Origin: Terrimicrobiaceae bacterium
Lineage (GTDB): Bacteria > Verrucomicrobiota > Verrucomicrobiia > Chthoniobacterales > Terrimicrobiaceae
NCBI GenBank assembly: GCA_018402345.1
Contig: JAGYIV010000011.1
Location: forward strand, 1 to 64,000
DNA length: 64,000 bases
Direction: 5' to 3'
Positions within the stretch are counted from its first letter, which is position 1; each line of letters opens with the position of its first letter. Under the pieces are notes generated by a model, which made no database searches, was not told the DNA's origin, and was given only the letters and a program-made list of their open reading frames with translations. The position numbers and the translations under genes were made by a program. This document shows, in pieces, positions 35,668-44,745 of the stretch.

Positions 35668-38100
35668 TCACGGCAAATCCTGCTTTTTCTCGACCCGGAG
35701 ATATGCATCCAGTGCTTTCCAGGCGGATTGCCAGTCGTTTCCCGCCGCGGCGAGCGCGCATTGCAGGCGAAGGCCCTCGGCCTCTTTGGCCATGGCGGAC
35801 TCGGAGACCATACGGCGCGCGCTTACGGGATTCCCCTTGGCCAAGTAATACGCGACGCGGGCAGCCAATTCCGCGGGCTCGGGGCCGCTCGCATCGACCT
35901 GCGGAAGCGACAAGCTGATCCCATAGCGCTTGACGACGGCATCCACGGCGCCCTTGAAATCCTTCCGCGCCACCATCTGCCTCACCCTCACCGGCCAGGC
36001 ATCGGGCTCCCACGAGGGGTTCTCCTGCAAAAAAACCTCAAGTGTCTCGCGGTCGTCTTTCATCCACCATGCCGCTAAAAACCGTCTCCGCCCCTTTGCA
36101 TCGAGACTTTCAAGGAATGCCTTGTCCTCCACCGCCCCGCTCACCGAGCCTTTTGGTCCCCGGGAAATCCAGACCAGCCGAAACTCCGGAGAAAGCGACG
36201 CGTAGCTCCCGAGCGTCTCGGTGAGGCCGGGGAAGGACTGCGACTGGCTCAGGAGCGATTCATAAAGTTCCACCGGACGCGCGTAACCGCCGCCACGCTG
36301 GATCGCCAGGTTCTTCTCGAGCGCCTCGCCCCACAGCTTCCCCGTGCGCGTGGGATCATCGCGCAACCACAACCGGCCTTGATCCAGCGGAATCTGCGCA
36401 CTCACAGGATTCAACGCCCGCTCGGCCGAAAAGACCGCATCTGCGACGATCGGGTTGCCGCCATTGCGAATCTCACGATAGCCAAGCTCGCGGTAGAGGC
36501 CGCGGGACATCGGCGACAACGGAATCTCCGAGCGCGCCAGATTTGTCGCCTCGTCGGAATACCCGGCCTCCACCAGTTGGCGCATCTGATCGACCGCCAC
36601 AGCATCCCTGTAGGGTGGAAATTGCGGCCCGCCGAACCACTGCGAGCGGATCAGCATGATTCCAAGGGCAAGGACCGCCGCTCCTGCGACACCGAAAAAT
36701 GCCTGCTGCACCATTCGTGATGGTCCGCGTGCGTCGCTGGAGGACAACGGCACCCCAAAGGCAATCCCAGAGACCACCAGAATCCACCAACCCAACTCGA
36801 TCCGGTGCGCAGGCACATCGACCATGCCATGAAGGATCGCCACGAGAGCCACGGACACCATCCCCCACCTCAGCGGCCAGGAACCGCTATCCCTCAACCC
36901 CAGCGTGTCGCGCAGCAACACCCCGAGGAGCAAAAACGCGCATCCCAAAAACAGCACCCCCGACTCGGCAGCTGCCATCGCCCAATCGCTCTCGGGGTGC
37001 AACGCCGTCGCCTCGCCGATGCTTTCCCTCGCGTAAAATGGATACACATACGCATAGGTCCCAAGCCCCGTTCCGGTCAGCGGGTAGTCGCGAACCATCC
37101 GCAGCGTGTCACGAATGATCTTCGCGCGGAAATCCGACAATGCCGTCGAGAACCTCCCAGTGGACTCTCCCCCTGTGACCGACTCGGCAACCGCCGCATC
37201 GGCCTTGAACCCGAGCGTGTCAAGCAACCTGTCCCGCGCCCCTCCGCCGGAGGAAAGAAAAAGATACACCACAAGCCCCCCCACGATCAGAGCACTCACG
37301 ATCAAAGGCAGCGTCAAGTGGCTCCGACCCATTGCCGCCAACCAAATCACCGCTCCGACGAACAGAAAGACGACTCCACCCCTCGAGCTGGATTCGAAAA
37401 GCAACGCATACGAACAAACCATCAACGACCCACTCCCGAGGAGAAACACCAGCGGTTGCCTCCGTGACCACGCCGCCCGCACGATGCCAAACCCCAGCAC
37501 CGCTCCGCTCACCAGCAGCGCGGCCGTGTGGTTCCGATTGGGAAAAAATCCAAAATCCGGAGGGGACCATCCGCCAGCGTCGAAAAATGGATACTGCCAC
37601 CCCGTCCACTTGGCATAAATCGCCACCACCGCATACGCGGAACACAACAGCGACCCGAGCAGTGCCAAAAGAATCTTCGCACCAGACCGCACCGGATGCC
37701 CCAGCGCATACAACCCGATCACCATCGCCGCCCCCAGCACCATAAGCCAATACACCGTCTCCCTCGGCACCAGCGTCAGGCTCGGCAGCGGCGGCAAGCC
37801 TTGATACACCTGCAACCCCGCACGCCACTCAGGCATCGGCCACACCCCATGCGGCAGCAGACTCAGCGAGGCGAACCCCAGCATCGCACCGCAAAGAAGC
37901 CAGTATTTCCAAGGCACCACCCGGTTCGGCGGCAGGAGAATCATCGCCGCGCCGGCCACCGTCAGAAAAATGCCTGTGGACCCCTGACGAATCGTGCCGG
38001 CCAAAAAAACACCCGCAAGAGCAGCCAGGATCAACAAGGCATGAACCACTCCAGAGCGAAACGGTGGATAGGGTTGTTTGACGGTCTGATTCCTCGGCAT
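35668..38100 (-). CDS. Second O-antigen polymerase/ligase-like protein with repeat tail
   Basis: 810 aa from MPRNQTVKQPYPPFRSG. Twelve or so helices; the periplasmic loop has 'YPLTGTGLGTYAYVYPFYAR' and 'HPESDWAMAAAESGVLFLG', the Wzy_C/WaaL-type signature. A ~330-residue soluble C-terminus ('MRQLVEAGYSDEATNLARSE', 'LAARVAYYLAKGNPVSARRM') looks like degenerate TPRs. It is unlike the first such protein at 31933 in sequence but has the same plan, suggesting one polymerase and one ligase. Confidence 0.82.
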   Translation of the reverse strand: MPRNQTVKQPYPPFRSGVVHALLILAALAGVFLAGTIRQGSTGIFLTVAGAAMILLPPNRVVPWKYWLLCGAMLGFASLSLLPHGVWPMPEWRAGLQVYQGLPPLPSLTLVPRETVYWLMVLGAAMVIGLYALGHPVRSGAKILLALLGSLLCSAYAVVAIYAKWTGWQYPFFDAGGWSPPDFGFFPNRNHTAALLVSGAVLGFGIVRAAWSRRQPLVFLLGSGSLMVCSYALLFESSSRGGVVFLFVGAVIWLAAMGRSHLTLPLIVSALIVGGLVVYLFLSSGGGARDRLLDTLGFKADAAVAESVTGGESTGRFSTALSDFRAKIIRDTLRMVRDYPLTGTGLGTYAYVYPFYARESIGEATALHPESDWAMAAAESGVLFLGCAFLLLGVLLRDTLGLRDSGSWPLRWGMVSVALVAILHGMVDVPAHRIELGWWILVVSGIAFGVPLSSSDARGPSRMVQQAFFGVAGAAVLALGIMLIRSQWFGGPQFPPYRDAVAVDQMRQLVEAGYSDEATNLARSEIPLSPMSRGLYRELGYREIRNGGNPIVADAVFSAERALNPVSAQIPLDQGRLWLRDDPTRTGKLWGEALEKNLAIQRGGGYARPVELYESLLSQSQSFPGLTETLGSYASLSPEFRLVWISRGPKGSVSGAVEDKAFLESLDAKGRRRFLAAWWMKDDRETLEVFLQENPSWEPDAWPVRVRQMVARKDFKGAVDAVVKRYGISLSLPQVDASGPEPAELAARVAYYLAKGNPVSARRMVSESAMAKEAEGLRLQCALAAAGNDWQSAWKALDAYLRVEKKQDLP

Positions 38101-38234
38101 GGCGGCACACTCCCCCGAGATGAGGGAACAGTGCACCATTCCATCCACCCCACGCGCCCTCAAGCAGGAAAGCTGTGAATAACTTGTGGAAAAACCGCCA
38201 TGTTCCCCGCGTGTTGTTCACATCCCCTTTGTGA

Positions 38235-39590
38235 ATGACTGCGAAAAACGCTACGACTCTCTCGATGACATTGAGCGAGACAAAGCGCGCCCTCGAGGAA
38301 CTCGGAACCGAACCCACAAAAAGCCTCGGCCAGAACTTCCTGCACGACCAGAATCTCGCCCGCTCGATCGTTTCGCTTCTGGACATCCAACCCGGCGATC
38401 ACATCGTGGAAATCGGATCGGGTCTTGGTGCCCTCACCGAGCTTCTCGCCCCCGCCGCATCGCGCCTCACCCTCATCGAAAAAGACGCCCGCCTGGTGCC
38501 GCGCCTCCGCCGCGTGTTCAGCTCGGACCACATCACCATCCACCACACCGACGCACTGGAGTTCGACCTCCGCGCCCTCTGGGGGCACGGCCCGGTCAAG
38601 ATCATCGGCAACCTCCCCTACTACATCTCAAGCCCCCTCATCGCGAAATACGCATCCGCCCTCTCACCCGCATCAATCCTCGTTCTCACGCTCCAACTCG
38701 AACTCGCCCAGCGTCTCGGAGCCGCCTGCGGATCGAAGGATTACGGCGCAATGACGATCTGTGTCGGGCGCCGCTGGGACATCCGCCTCGCCCGCAAACT
38801 CCCGGCCGCCGTCTTCCACCCAAGGCCAAAAGTCGACTCGGCGGTCATCACCATGCGGCGCAAGTCCCGCGATGAAATCCAACCCCTCGACGAGGTAGCG
38901 TTCGAGTCCCTCGTCAGGCGCGGATTTTCCGCCCGTCGCAAACAACTCCACAACCTCCTGCCGGACCTCCGCCCACAGTGGGACTCCCTTTCCAGCCAGA
39001 TCGGCATTCGCACCGATGCACGCGCCGAGGATCTCTCCCTCTTCCAATGGGAATCCCTCACCCGCCTCGCCTCCCCCGCAGCCGCCCAACACGGCACCGA
39101 ACTCTTCGATGTGGTTGATGAAAACGACCACGTCCTCCGCGCAGAGACACGCGAGACCGTTCATGTGAATAACTTCCTCCACCGCGCCGTTCACATGCTT
39201 GTTTTCAACGATCACGGCGAACTCTTCCTCCAAAAACGCTCGCTCTGGAAGGATCGCAATCCTGGCCTCTGGGATTCCTCCGCTGCCGGACACGTGGATT
39301 CAGGTGAGGACTACACCACCGCAGCCTCGCGCGAACTCACCGAGGAACTCGGCATCCCCTCGCCCCCGCTCACCCGCATCGGACGCCTCACTCCCTGCGA
39401 GACGACAGGCTGGGAATTCATCGAAGTCTACCGCACCACCCACAACGGCCCGTTCCACCCCGCTCCCATGGAACTCGAAACAGGCGCCTTTTTTCCCCTC
39501 TCCCACATCCGCCAGTGGGCTACACGCTCGCCGGCGGACTTCAGCCCCGTCTTCCTCCAATGCCTGCCCCTCATCGGCACCGGGGCCTGA
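38235..39590 (+). CDS. rsmA: KsgA (RsmA) 16S rRNA dimethyltransferase fused to a NUDIX hydrolase
   Basis: 451 aa. Residues ~12-280 are KsgA: 'KSLGQNFLHDQNLARSIV', SAM site 'VEIGSGLGALTELLA', and catalytic 'IIGNLPYYISSPLIAKYA' (NLPY). KsgA dimethylates two adjacent adenines near the 16S 3' end. Residues ~287-451 are a NUDIX domain of the YfcD/IDI-like type ('LFDVVDENDHVLRAETR'), with a complete Nudix box at residues 352-374 (G352, E358, R366-E367, E370-E371, G373). Both active sites look intact. Normal KsgA is ~270 aa, so this is a true fusion. Confidence 0.93.
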   Translation: MTAKNATTLSMTLSETKRALEELGTEPTKSLGQNFLHDQNLARSIVSLLDIQPGDHIVEIGSGLGALTELLAPAASRLTLIEKDARLVPRLRRVFSSDHITIHHTDALEFDLRALWGHGPVKIIGNLPYYISSPLIAKYASALSPASILVLTLQLELAQRLGAACGSKDYGAMTICVGRRWDIRLARKLPAAVFHPRPKVDSAVITMRRKSRDEIQPLDEVAFESLVRRGFSARRKQLHNLLPDLRPQWDSLSSQIGIRTDARAEDLSLFQWESLTRLASPAAAQHGTELFDVVDENDHVLRAETRETVHVNNFLHRAVHMLVFNDHGELFLQKRSLWKDRNPGLWDSSAAGHVDSGEDYTTAASRELTEELGIPSPPLTRIGRLTPCETTGWEFIEVYRTTHNGPFHPAPMELETGAFFPLSHIRQWATRSPADFSPVFLQCLPLIGTGA

Positions 39591-40276
39591 GTCCCTCCGG
39601 CAACCGCCCCCTGTTGTCGCATGGCTTTGATCGCCTGGCTCCATTCTATGGTCTGCTGGAGCGATGTGTCGCATGCGGTTTGCTGCAGAGGGTGCGTCTT
39701 GAGTGGATCGATTCGGTCCAGGCCGCCAATGTTCTTCTCGTCGGCGAGGGCCACGGCCGGTTTTTAGCGCCCCTGTCGAATGTGCTGCCACAGGCGCAGA
39801 TCACGTGCGTGGATGCGAGTCGAGGCATGCTTGCGGTCGCCCGAAGGCGTTTGGAAAAGCTCAACCCTTCAGCCATCGATCGGGTCGAGTGGATTCACGC
39901 CTCGCTTCCCGACTGGCAACCGCCTCCAAGCACCTTCGACCTCGTCGTGACCAACTTTTTCCTCGATTGTTTCGACGGGGAACTTCTTGAGCGTGTCGTG
40001 GGACGCATCGCCGTGGGATCAACAGCGACCGGCCAATGGATTCTCACAGACTTCGCCATGCCATCCCTTGCACTTCCACGCCTGGCGGCACGCGCCTCAC
40101 TTTGGACCATGTATCGGTTTTTCCGGGCAACCACACAACTTCCCGCACGTTCACTCGATTACCCCGCCCCGCACCTTCAAGCGCATGGCTTTCGCAACAC
40201 ACAGACGCGCGTTCGCCTGTGGGGATTCCTGACAAGCCAACTCTGGCGTCGCGTGCCGTCTCCCTACAGGGGATAG
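39560..40276 (+). CDS. Class I SAM-dependent methyltransferase
   Basis: 238 aa if started at the ATG at 39560, which overlaps the end of the KsgA-NUDIX gene by 31 bases; a TTG at 39619 just before 'SHGFDRLAPFYGLLERC' is a good alternative. 'ANVLLVGEGHGRFLAPLSN' is motif I, 'ITCVDASRGMLAVARRRLE' motif II with the ribose-binding Asp, and 'FDLVVTNFFLDCF' motif IV. The substrate is unknown. The C-terminus overlaps the convergent serine-hydrolase gene by 13 bases. Confidence 0.82.
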   Translation: MPAPHRHRGLSPSGNRPLLSHGFDRLAPFYGLLERCVACGLLQRVRLEWIDSVQAANVLLVGEGHGRFLAPLSNVLPQAQITCVDASRGMLAVARRRLEKLNPSAIDRVEWIHASLPDWQPPPSTFDLVVTNFFLDCFDGELLERVVGRIAVGSTATGQWILTDFAMPSLALPRLAARASLWTMYRFFRATTQLPARSLDYPAPHLQAHGFRNTQTRVRLWGFLTSQLWRRVPSPYRG

Positions 40277-41124
40277 CGGCGCTTCATTTCACCGTAGGCC
40301 AGATTCGAGACACCTCGAATGACATCCCCGCGTTTGGAAATCCAGCTGCCATAGGATTTGTTGCGCACCGAACTCTCGATGATTCCGATCAACACATAGG
40401 GATACGACCTGCCATTCCTCCCCTTGGCCACCAGGATTCCCATGTCGCCACAGCACATCGCCGTGCTGCCGGTCTTGTTGTAGACGCGGGTGCCTGCGGG
40501 GACAGACTTCGCGCCAGTGTAGACCCGATCCTGCCCGGGCAGGTTCATGAGACGCAACATCTCGCTCGAGTAGGGCAGCTTCTTGTTCCAGAGCGCGGAA
40601 AGGAAACGGGCATAGTCCGCGGCGGAACCTCTGTTGCGATAAGTCGTGCCTCCGGAGGGAATGTATTCCACCAGACTCAACTGGCGGCACAGATCTGGAT
40701 AATGCCGCTTCAGAAGCGCTTGGGTGGCCGCCGGACCGCCCGTCTGCCTCATGATCCAGTTCGTGGAGGGATTGTTGCTCTTTTGGATCATCAACTCCAT
40801 ATGGCGACGGCTCTGCGGGCCATAGGACAGGCTGCCCTCGGCGACTTTGTGGAAAAATGCCAGCGCCACATACGGCTTGATCATGCTGGCCGCCTGGAGA
40901 GGAGTATTTGCGTTGATCGATGCCAGTTTCGCGCCACTGGTCAAATCCGAGACCACCCATGCCGTCCGCTCGTGGGCACGCAGCGCTCCCCGACTCCGGA
41001 GCGAACCGATATAGCGTTCGATGCTGTGTTCCAACCGCGACGCCCCCTCAGCCCAAGCAGTGGAGGCGAATGCCACTCCAAGAAAAACACAAAAAAACAA
41101 CTGCCGAACCGCGCTCATAACCAC
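40264..41124 (-). CDS. Class A beta-lactamase-like serine hydrolase, secreted
   Basis: 286 aa with a signal peptide (MVMSAVRQLFFCVFLGVAFA, cleavage near AWA-EG). Motifs: S80-M-I-K83 (S-x-x-K), S116-N-N and K217-T-G. The fold resembles class A beta-lactamases, but the omega-loop Glu motif (E-x-x-L-N) is not evident. A carboxypeptidase or esterase activity on peptidoglycan is therefore as likely as drug resistance. It stands alone, convergent with the methyltransferase gene. Confidence 0.82.
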   Translation of the reverse strand: MVMSAVRQLFFCVFLGVAFASTAWAEGASRLEHSIERYIGSLRSRGALRAHERTAWVVSDLTSGAKLASINANTPLQAASMIKPYVALAFFHKVAEGSLSYGPQSRRHMELMIQKSNNPSTNWIMRQTGGPAATQALLKRHYPDLCRQLSLVEYIPSGGTTYRNRGSAADYARFLSALWNKKLPYSSEMLRLMNLPGQDRVYTGAKSVPAGTRVYNKTGSTAMCCGDMGILVAKGRNGRSYPYVLIGIIESSVRNKSYGSWISKRGDVIRGVSNLAYGEMKRRYPL

Positions 41125-41164
41125 ACCTGAATCGTATCAAAGGCGTCAACCCGCTCGATCCCGA

Positions 41165-41518
41165 TCAATCGAAATACGTGTCCTCGTGCGTGTAGCGAGG
41201 AGAGCAACAGCACAGAAACCGCAGATCGGTGTGCGCGGTGATCGTGTGCCGTGCCCCAGGCGGAATCAAAATCGCATCGCCCTCCGCGACTTCCCTCGCG
41301 ACTCCATCCACCTCGACAAGAGCGCTCCCGGCGAGAATGAAATAAATCTCCTCGCTGAGTTTGTGATGATGCCGCTCCGTCGAGGCACCCGCGCCCATGC
41401 AGGCTTCGGCGAGGCTCTGGTTGCGGATCGGCGCGTTGCCGACGTTCATGATTTCCCGAATGGTCGACCCGTCCTTCGTGGTGAAGGCGGGCTGCTCCTC
41501 GATCTGGCGCACAATCAT
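41165..41518 (-). CDS. Cupin domain protein
   Basis: 117 aa from MIVRQIEEQPAFTTKDG (12 more residues are possible from an ATG at 41554). 'STERHHHKLSEEIYFILAG' is cupin motif 1 with the His/Glu metal ligands. 'GDAILIPPGARHTITAH' is motif 2. A small metal-binding beta-barrel, often a sugar isomerase-like or dioxygenase-like protein. It follows the glycosidase-like lipoprotein gene closely on the same strand and may share its transcript. Confidence 0.88.
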   Translation of the reverse strand: MIVRQIEEQPAFTTKDGSTIREIMNVGNAPIRNQSLAEACMGAGASTERHHHKLSEEIYFILAGSALVEVDGVAREVAEGDAILIPPGARHTITAHTDLRFLCCCSPRYTHEDTYFD

Positions 41519-41563
41519 GCCCCCACTCCTCTCAACACCTGCCATTCCATGCACGGCAAAAAA

Positions 41564-43381
41564 CTACTCGGCCCCCGTGGCCTTGAGCGGCTTGTTGGTC
41601 GGCAAAAACTCGACGATTGTGAACTTGTTGAAATTTTCGATCGTTACCACCAGCGTGCCATTTTCCACCAGAAACGGGCCGTATTCCTTCTGGAACACAC
41701 CGAGGTCCCTGCCGGTCCTGCGGCAGATGTCCTTGGTCTCCACCCGCACGATGTATTTCGAACCGTTCCGCAACCCCTCGCCGCGGAAGTTTTTTTGCGA
41801 CGCCTCGTTGTTGAAGTAGCGCCCCTTCCGAACAGTCGAGGGAATCGACACTTTCGCCCACGTCTTGCCGTTGGCGCCGTCGGAATACAGCAACACGACA
41901 AACGTGCGGCGAGTCCGGTTCCATGAGGACATCTTGTAGTTCTCCTTGCCGCTGAACCCTGGGCTCCAAACCATGATGTCGTTTCCAGCTTCCTTGGCGA
42001 CCGCATGCCGGATCACCTCATCCGTTCCTCCCGCGATCCGAGAATACCAGCGCCACACATAGTAGTGAAGGTGGTTGGGGTCTCGGGGGTTGATGTAGTC
42101 GCGAGCCGTAAATGGCTCGGGCGCCTCTTGAATGGTGAATGTCTCGTCGTCACCGCGAAGCGACAGCTTGGTCTTCAAAATGTCGGGACCGCCATCATTG
42201 GCACGCATGACTTTCAAGGGGGCCAACGCTCGCACCCGCCCGTTGTAATCCCGCCGCTTCGTCAACCCCATGGACCAAGCGCTCTCGTTGTCGGACCACG
42301 GCAAGTTCACTGTGTTCATGCCTCGCTCGAGGCACTTGCCGAGGATCGTGAGCGTCTTGTCATAGGCATCGAGTTCGTTTGTGCGCCCGTCGCCGTTGAC
42401 ATCCGCCGCATGGCCGGACTTGTCCCAGACAATCCACGACTCGGCGGCGAGGATTTTTTTGGAGATGTAACCGCTCGCGTCGAGCTTCTGGCGCACCATG
42501 TCGTGCTGGTCCCACACCGAGCTGATCAGCTTGCCGTCCATCATTCCATAACCGTTGAAATGATCCGAGACATTGATGTTCAACGCATCCACCAACCCCA
42601 TGAGTTCACTGTTGGCGATCAATCGGTCGTAAAAATCGGACATCGCCACAGCTCCACTTCCCTTCAGTCCCGCAAGGGTTTCACAAGCCTCGCACGGGGA
42701 CGTGCCGCCGGGCGAGATCAACACCGGCTTGGCGGGAGTTGTGTTGTGGACCCTCCGAATCGCCCGCGCGCCCTTGATGAAGATTTCCGAGATCAGAAAA
42801 TCAATATCCCCGTCCACTAGCATGGCCTTGAGGTTCGCCTCGTGGTAGAGCTGGTAGGAATCCACGCGCCCCTTGAAGTGCCTCGCCATGCGTGCCGCAA
42901 ACTTTTCATACTCGCCAACCCGCGGCTTGTAGGGGCCTGACTTCCCGCTGGCGGACGCCCAGGCGGGGCAATGCCAGAAGACCAATTCCACTTTCTGCCC
43001 CTGCCGCACACATTGATCCACCGCATCGTCGATCGCCTTGAGGTAATCGGACCTGTGGGATTTGTAATCGACGTTCTCGGGTCTCCCCTCTGCCCCGGCC
43101 CAACTCACCCAGAACTGAACGTAACTGCTGTCCTCCATGATCACCGGACGCGCCCCGTCATACGCATTCCCCTTCTTCAACCCATAAGGCTGCCAGCGCA
43201 CCCCGACGTGCATGTGGTCGGTCGTCCACTGGTATTTCGGCGCCCGTTGCCGGTCCGCCCCGCCACCAACCTCCCGAGGCATAGCACACCCGGTCAGCAA
43301 GACCGTCAGGGCAACCCAGGAAAGATAAAAATGCGAAATTCTAAATGTTAATACTCTCAGGGCAGGCATCAGTTGCTTCAT
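41564..43381 (-). CDS. Glycoside-hydrolase-like lipoprotein with calcium loop
   Basis: 605 aa from MKQLMPALRVLTFRISHFYL. The lipobox LLTGC gives a lipoprotein. The body reads as a TIM-barrel of the GH-A clan type: 'YVQFWVSWAGAEGRPENVDY', 'VELVFWHCPAWASASGKSG', 'SYQLYHEANLKAM' (candidate acid/base Glu, cf. the N-E of GH-A) and 'KKILAAESWIVWDKSG' (candidate nucleophile Glu). 'DVNGDGRTNELDAYDK' is an EF-hand/dockerin-like calcium loop. A beta-rich C-terminal domain follows. GH39/GH5-like is the nearest guess; substrate unknown. Confidence 0.7.
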   Translation of the reverse strand: MKQLMPALRVLTFRISHFYLSWVALTVLLTGCAMPREVGGGADRQRAPKYQWTTDHMHVGVRWQPYGLKKGNAYDGARPVIMEDSSYVQFWVSWAGAEGRPENVDYKSHRSDYLKAIDDAVDQCVRQGQKVELVFWHCPAWASASGKSGPYKPRVGEYEKFAARMARHFKGRVDSYQLYHEANLKAMLVDGDIDFLISEIFIKGARAIRRVHNTTPAKPVLISPGGTSPCEACETLAGLKGSGAVAMSDFYDRLIANSELMGLVDALNINVSDHFNGYGMMDGKLISSVWDQHDMVRQKLDASGYISKKILAAESWIVWDKSGHAADVNGDGRTNELDAYDKTLTILGKCLERGMNTVNLPWSDNESAWSMGLTKRRDYNGRVRALAPLKVMRANDGGPDILKTKLSLRGDDETFTIQEAPEPFTARDYINPRDPNHLHYYVWRWYSRIAGGTDEVIRHAVAKEAGNDIMVWSPGFSGKENYKMSSWNRTRRTFVVLLYSDGANGKTWAKVSIPSTVRKGRYFNNEASQKNFRGEGLRNGSKYIVRVETKDICRRTGRDLGVFQKEYGPFLVENGTLVVTIENFNKFTIVEFLPTNKPLKATGAE

Positions 43382-43440
43382 GGATAGGTCTTTTTTCAGA
43401 AATGACGGGGGACTTTCAAAAGAGAAGCACCGGATGAGTC

Positions 43441-44745
43441 TCAAGTCGATTCTTGTCGTCCGCCAGTAGACAAGAATTGAGCGATCGCGGTGAGCGCCGG
43501 GTAATCAATCTTTGCGGCATCCGCCACGATCTCATCCGGCCATGGGAAAAACCGGTCGGGAATCGCGAAGCGCTCCAACCGCCCTCCAAGATGGTCGCGG
43601 AGCACCCCCTCCTCCACAGCACCATCGATGAACGCCACAGGCCGCTGACCGAACTCACTGTGATCGATCGCGACAACCGCCGCGCGCCGCACGCCGGGGA
43701 CTTCCGCAAGAAGGCACTCGATCGCCTCGGGGTGAATGTTTTCACCTCCGGAAACAAGCATGCGGTCCATGCGCCCAGTGATGCAGAGGCCGCCACTTGA
43801 AGCAAACGCACCAATGTCCCCCGTTCCAAACCACCCGTCGGCATCAATCGGACTGTGCCACTCCGTCGTCTCCAAGATCATTTGCGCCATTCCAGGCGAT
43901 TTCACAAAAATCTCACCGCGATCCGAGAGCCTGACGTCCGTTCCGGAAAGCGGATGCCCCGCATGAACTCGCTCCGGCATTGACTCCAAGCGCTCCGTGG
44001 TGGCGATCTGCGAGGCCGTTTCTGTCATACCGTAAGTCAGGTGGAGCGGCACCCCCGCGCCAAGCGCCCTGTCGACAAGCGCGCTGGAAAACGGCCCGCC
44101 GCCTCCCAGAACCGCTTGGAGCTGTGGAAACCTCCCGCCACCCTCCAGCAGACGTTGCAACTGCACCGCAACGACAGAGACATGCGTCACCGCCGGATGC
44201 CCCAACGCCTCGGCCAATGGACGCGACCTGTCGGGAAATACGACCGTCGCACCCGACAAAAGACACCGCACCAGCACGGCAAGGCCGCTCACATGGTGCA
44301 TTGGCAAATTAAGCAACCATCCACACCCAACACCCAGTGGAATCCGCTCCGCCGCCGCACGGGCATTGGCCTCATGGGCGCAAAGATTGTGAAACACCGC
44401 TTTGGGCCGACCACTCGAGCCGGACGTGAACAAAATCGTCCCCGCCTGCATTGGCAACGCCGCGCCGGGCCCCGCGATTTGAGCGCCTCGTCGCCGCACC
44501 TCGGCGGCGGGAAGCTTGAGACTCGTCGGCACAACAAGCCGCCCCGAGGCAAGCACCGCAAGCAACCGCAATGCCGCGCCAACCTCCGGCGCGCCGCTCA
44601 GGATCACTGGCTTCCCGGAATCGGCGGGCTCATGGACGCGGAGCTCATCGCGCAGGCGGGCATGGGAAATCGACTCGCCGCTCCCCAAGTCAACCAGCGC
44701 CGGAGCGTTTCCATACGACCCGAGATTCTCAAATAGCGACGTCAT
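43441..44745 (-). CDS. menE: o-Succinylbenzoate-CoA ligase
   Basis: 434 aa from MTSLFENLGSYGN. AMP-forming ligase motifs: 'TILFTSGSSGRPKAVFHN' (P-loop A3), 'LTYGMTETASQIAT' (A5), 'GWFGTGDIGAF' (A7), 'GRMDRMLVSGGENIHPEAIE' (A8), and 'AAKIDYPAL' with the C-terminal Lys region. It activates o-succinylbenzoate with CoA in menaquinone synthesis. The start overlaps menC by 17 bases. Confidence 0.92.
   Translation of the reverse strand: MTSLFENLGSYGNAPALVDLGSGESISHARLRDELRVHEPADSGKPVILSGAPEVGAALRLLAVLASGRLVVPTSLKLPAAEVRRRGAQIAGPGAALPMQAGTILFTSGSSGRPKAVFHNLCAHEANARAAAERIPLGVGCGWLLNLPMHHVSGLAVLVRCLLSGATVVFPDRSRPLAEALGHPAVTHVSVVAVQLQRLLEGGGRFPQLQAVLGGGGPFSSALVDRALGAGVPLHLTYGMTETASQIATTERLESMPERVHAGHPLSGTDVRLSDRGEIFVKSPGMAQMILETTEWHSPIDADGWFGTGDIGAFASSGGLCITGRMDRMLVSGGENIHPEAIECLLAEVPGVRRAAVVAIDHSEFGQRPVAFIDGAVEEGVLRDHLGGRLERFAIPDRFFPWPDEIVADAAKIDYPALTAIAQFLSTGGRQEST

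Noticed and set aside
40264-41124. Serine hydrolase as an antibiotic-resistance beta-lactamase
   Set aside because: SxxK, SxN and KTG are present but the class A omega-loop Glu motif is not evident, so a resistance claim is not supported.
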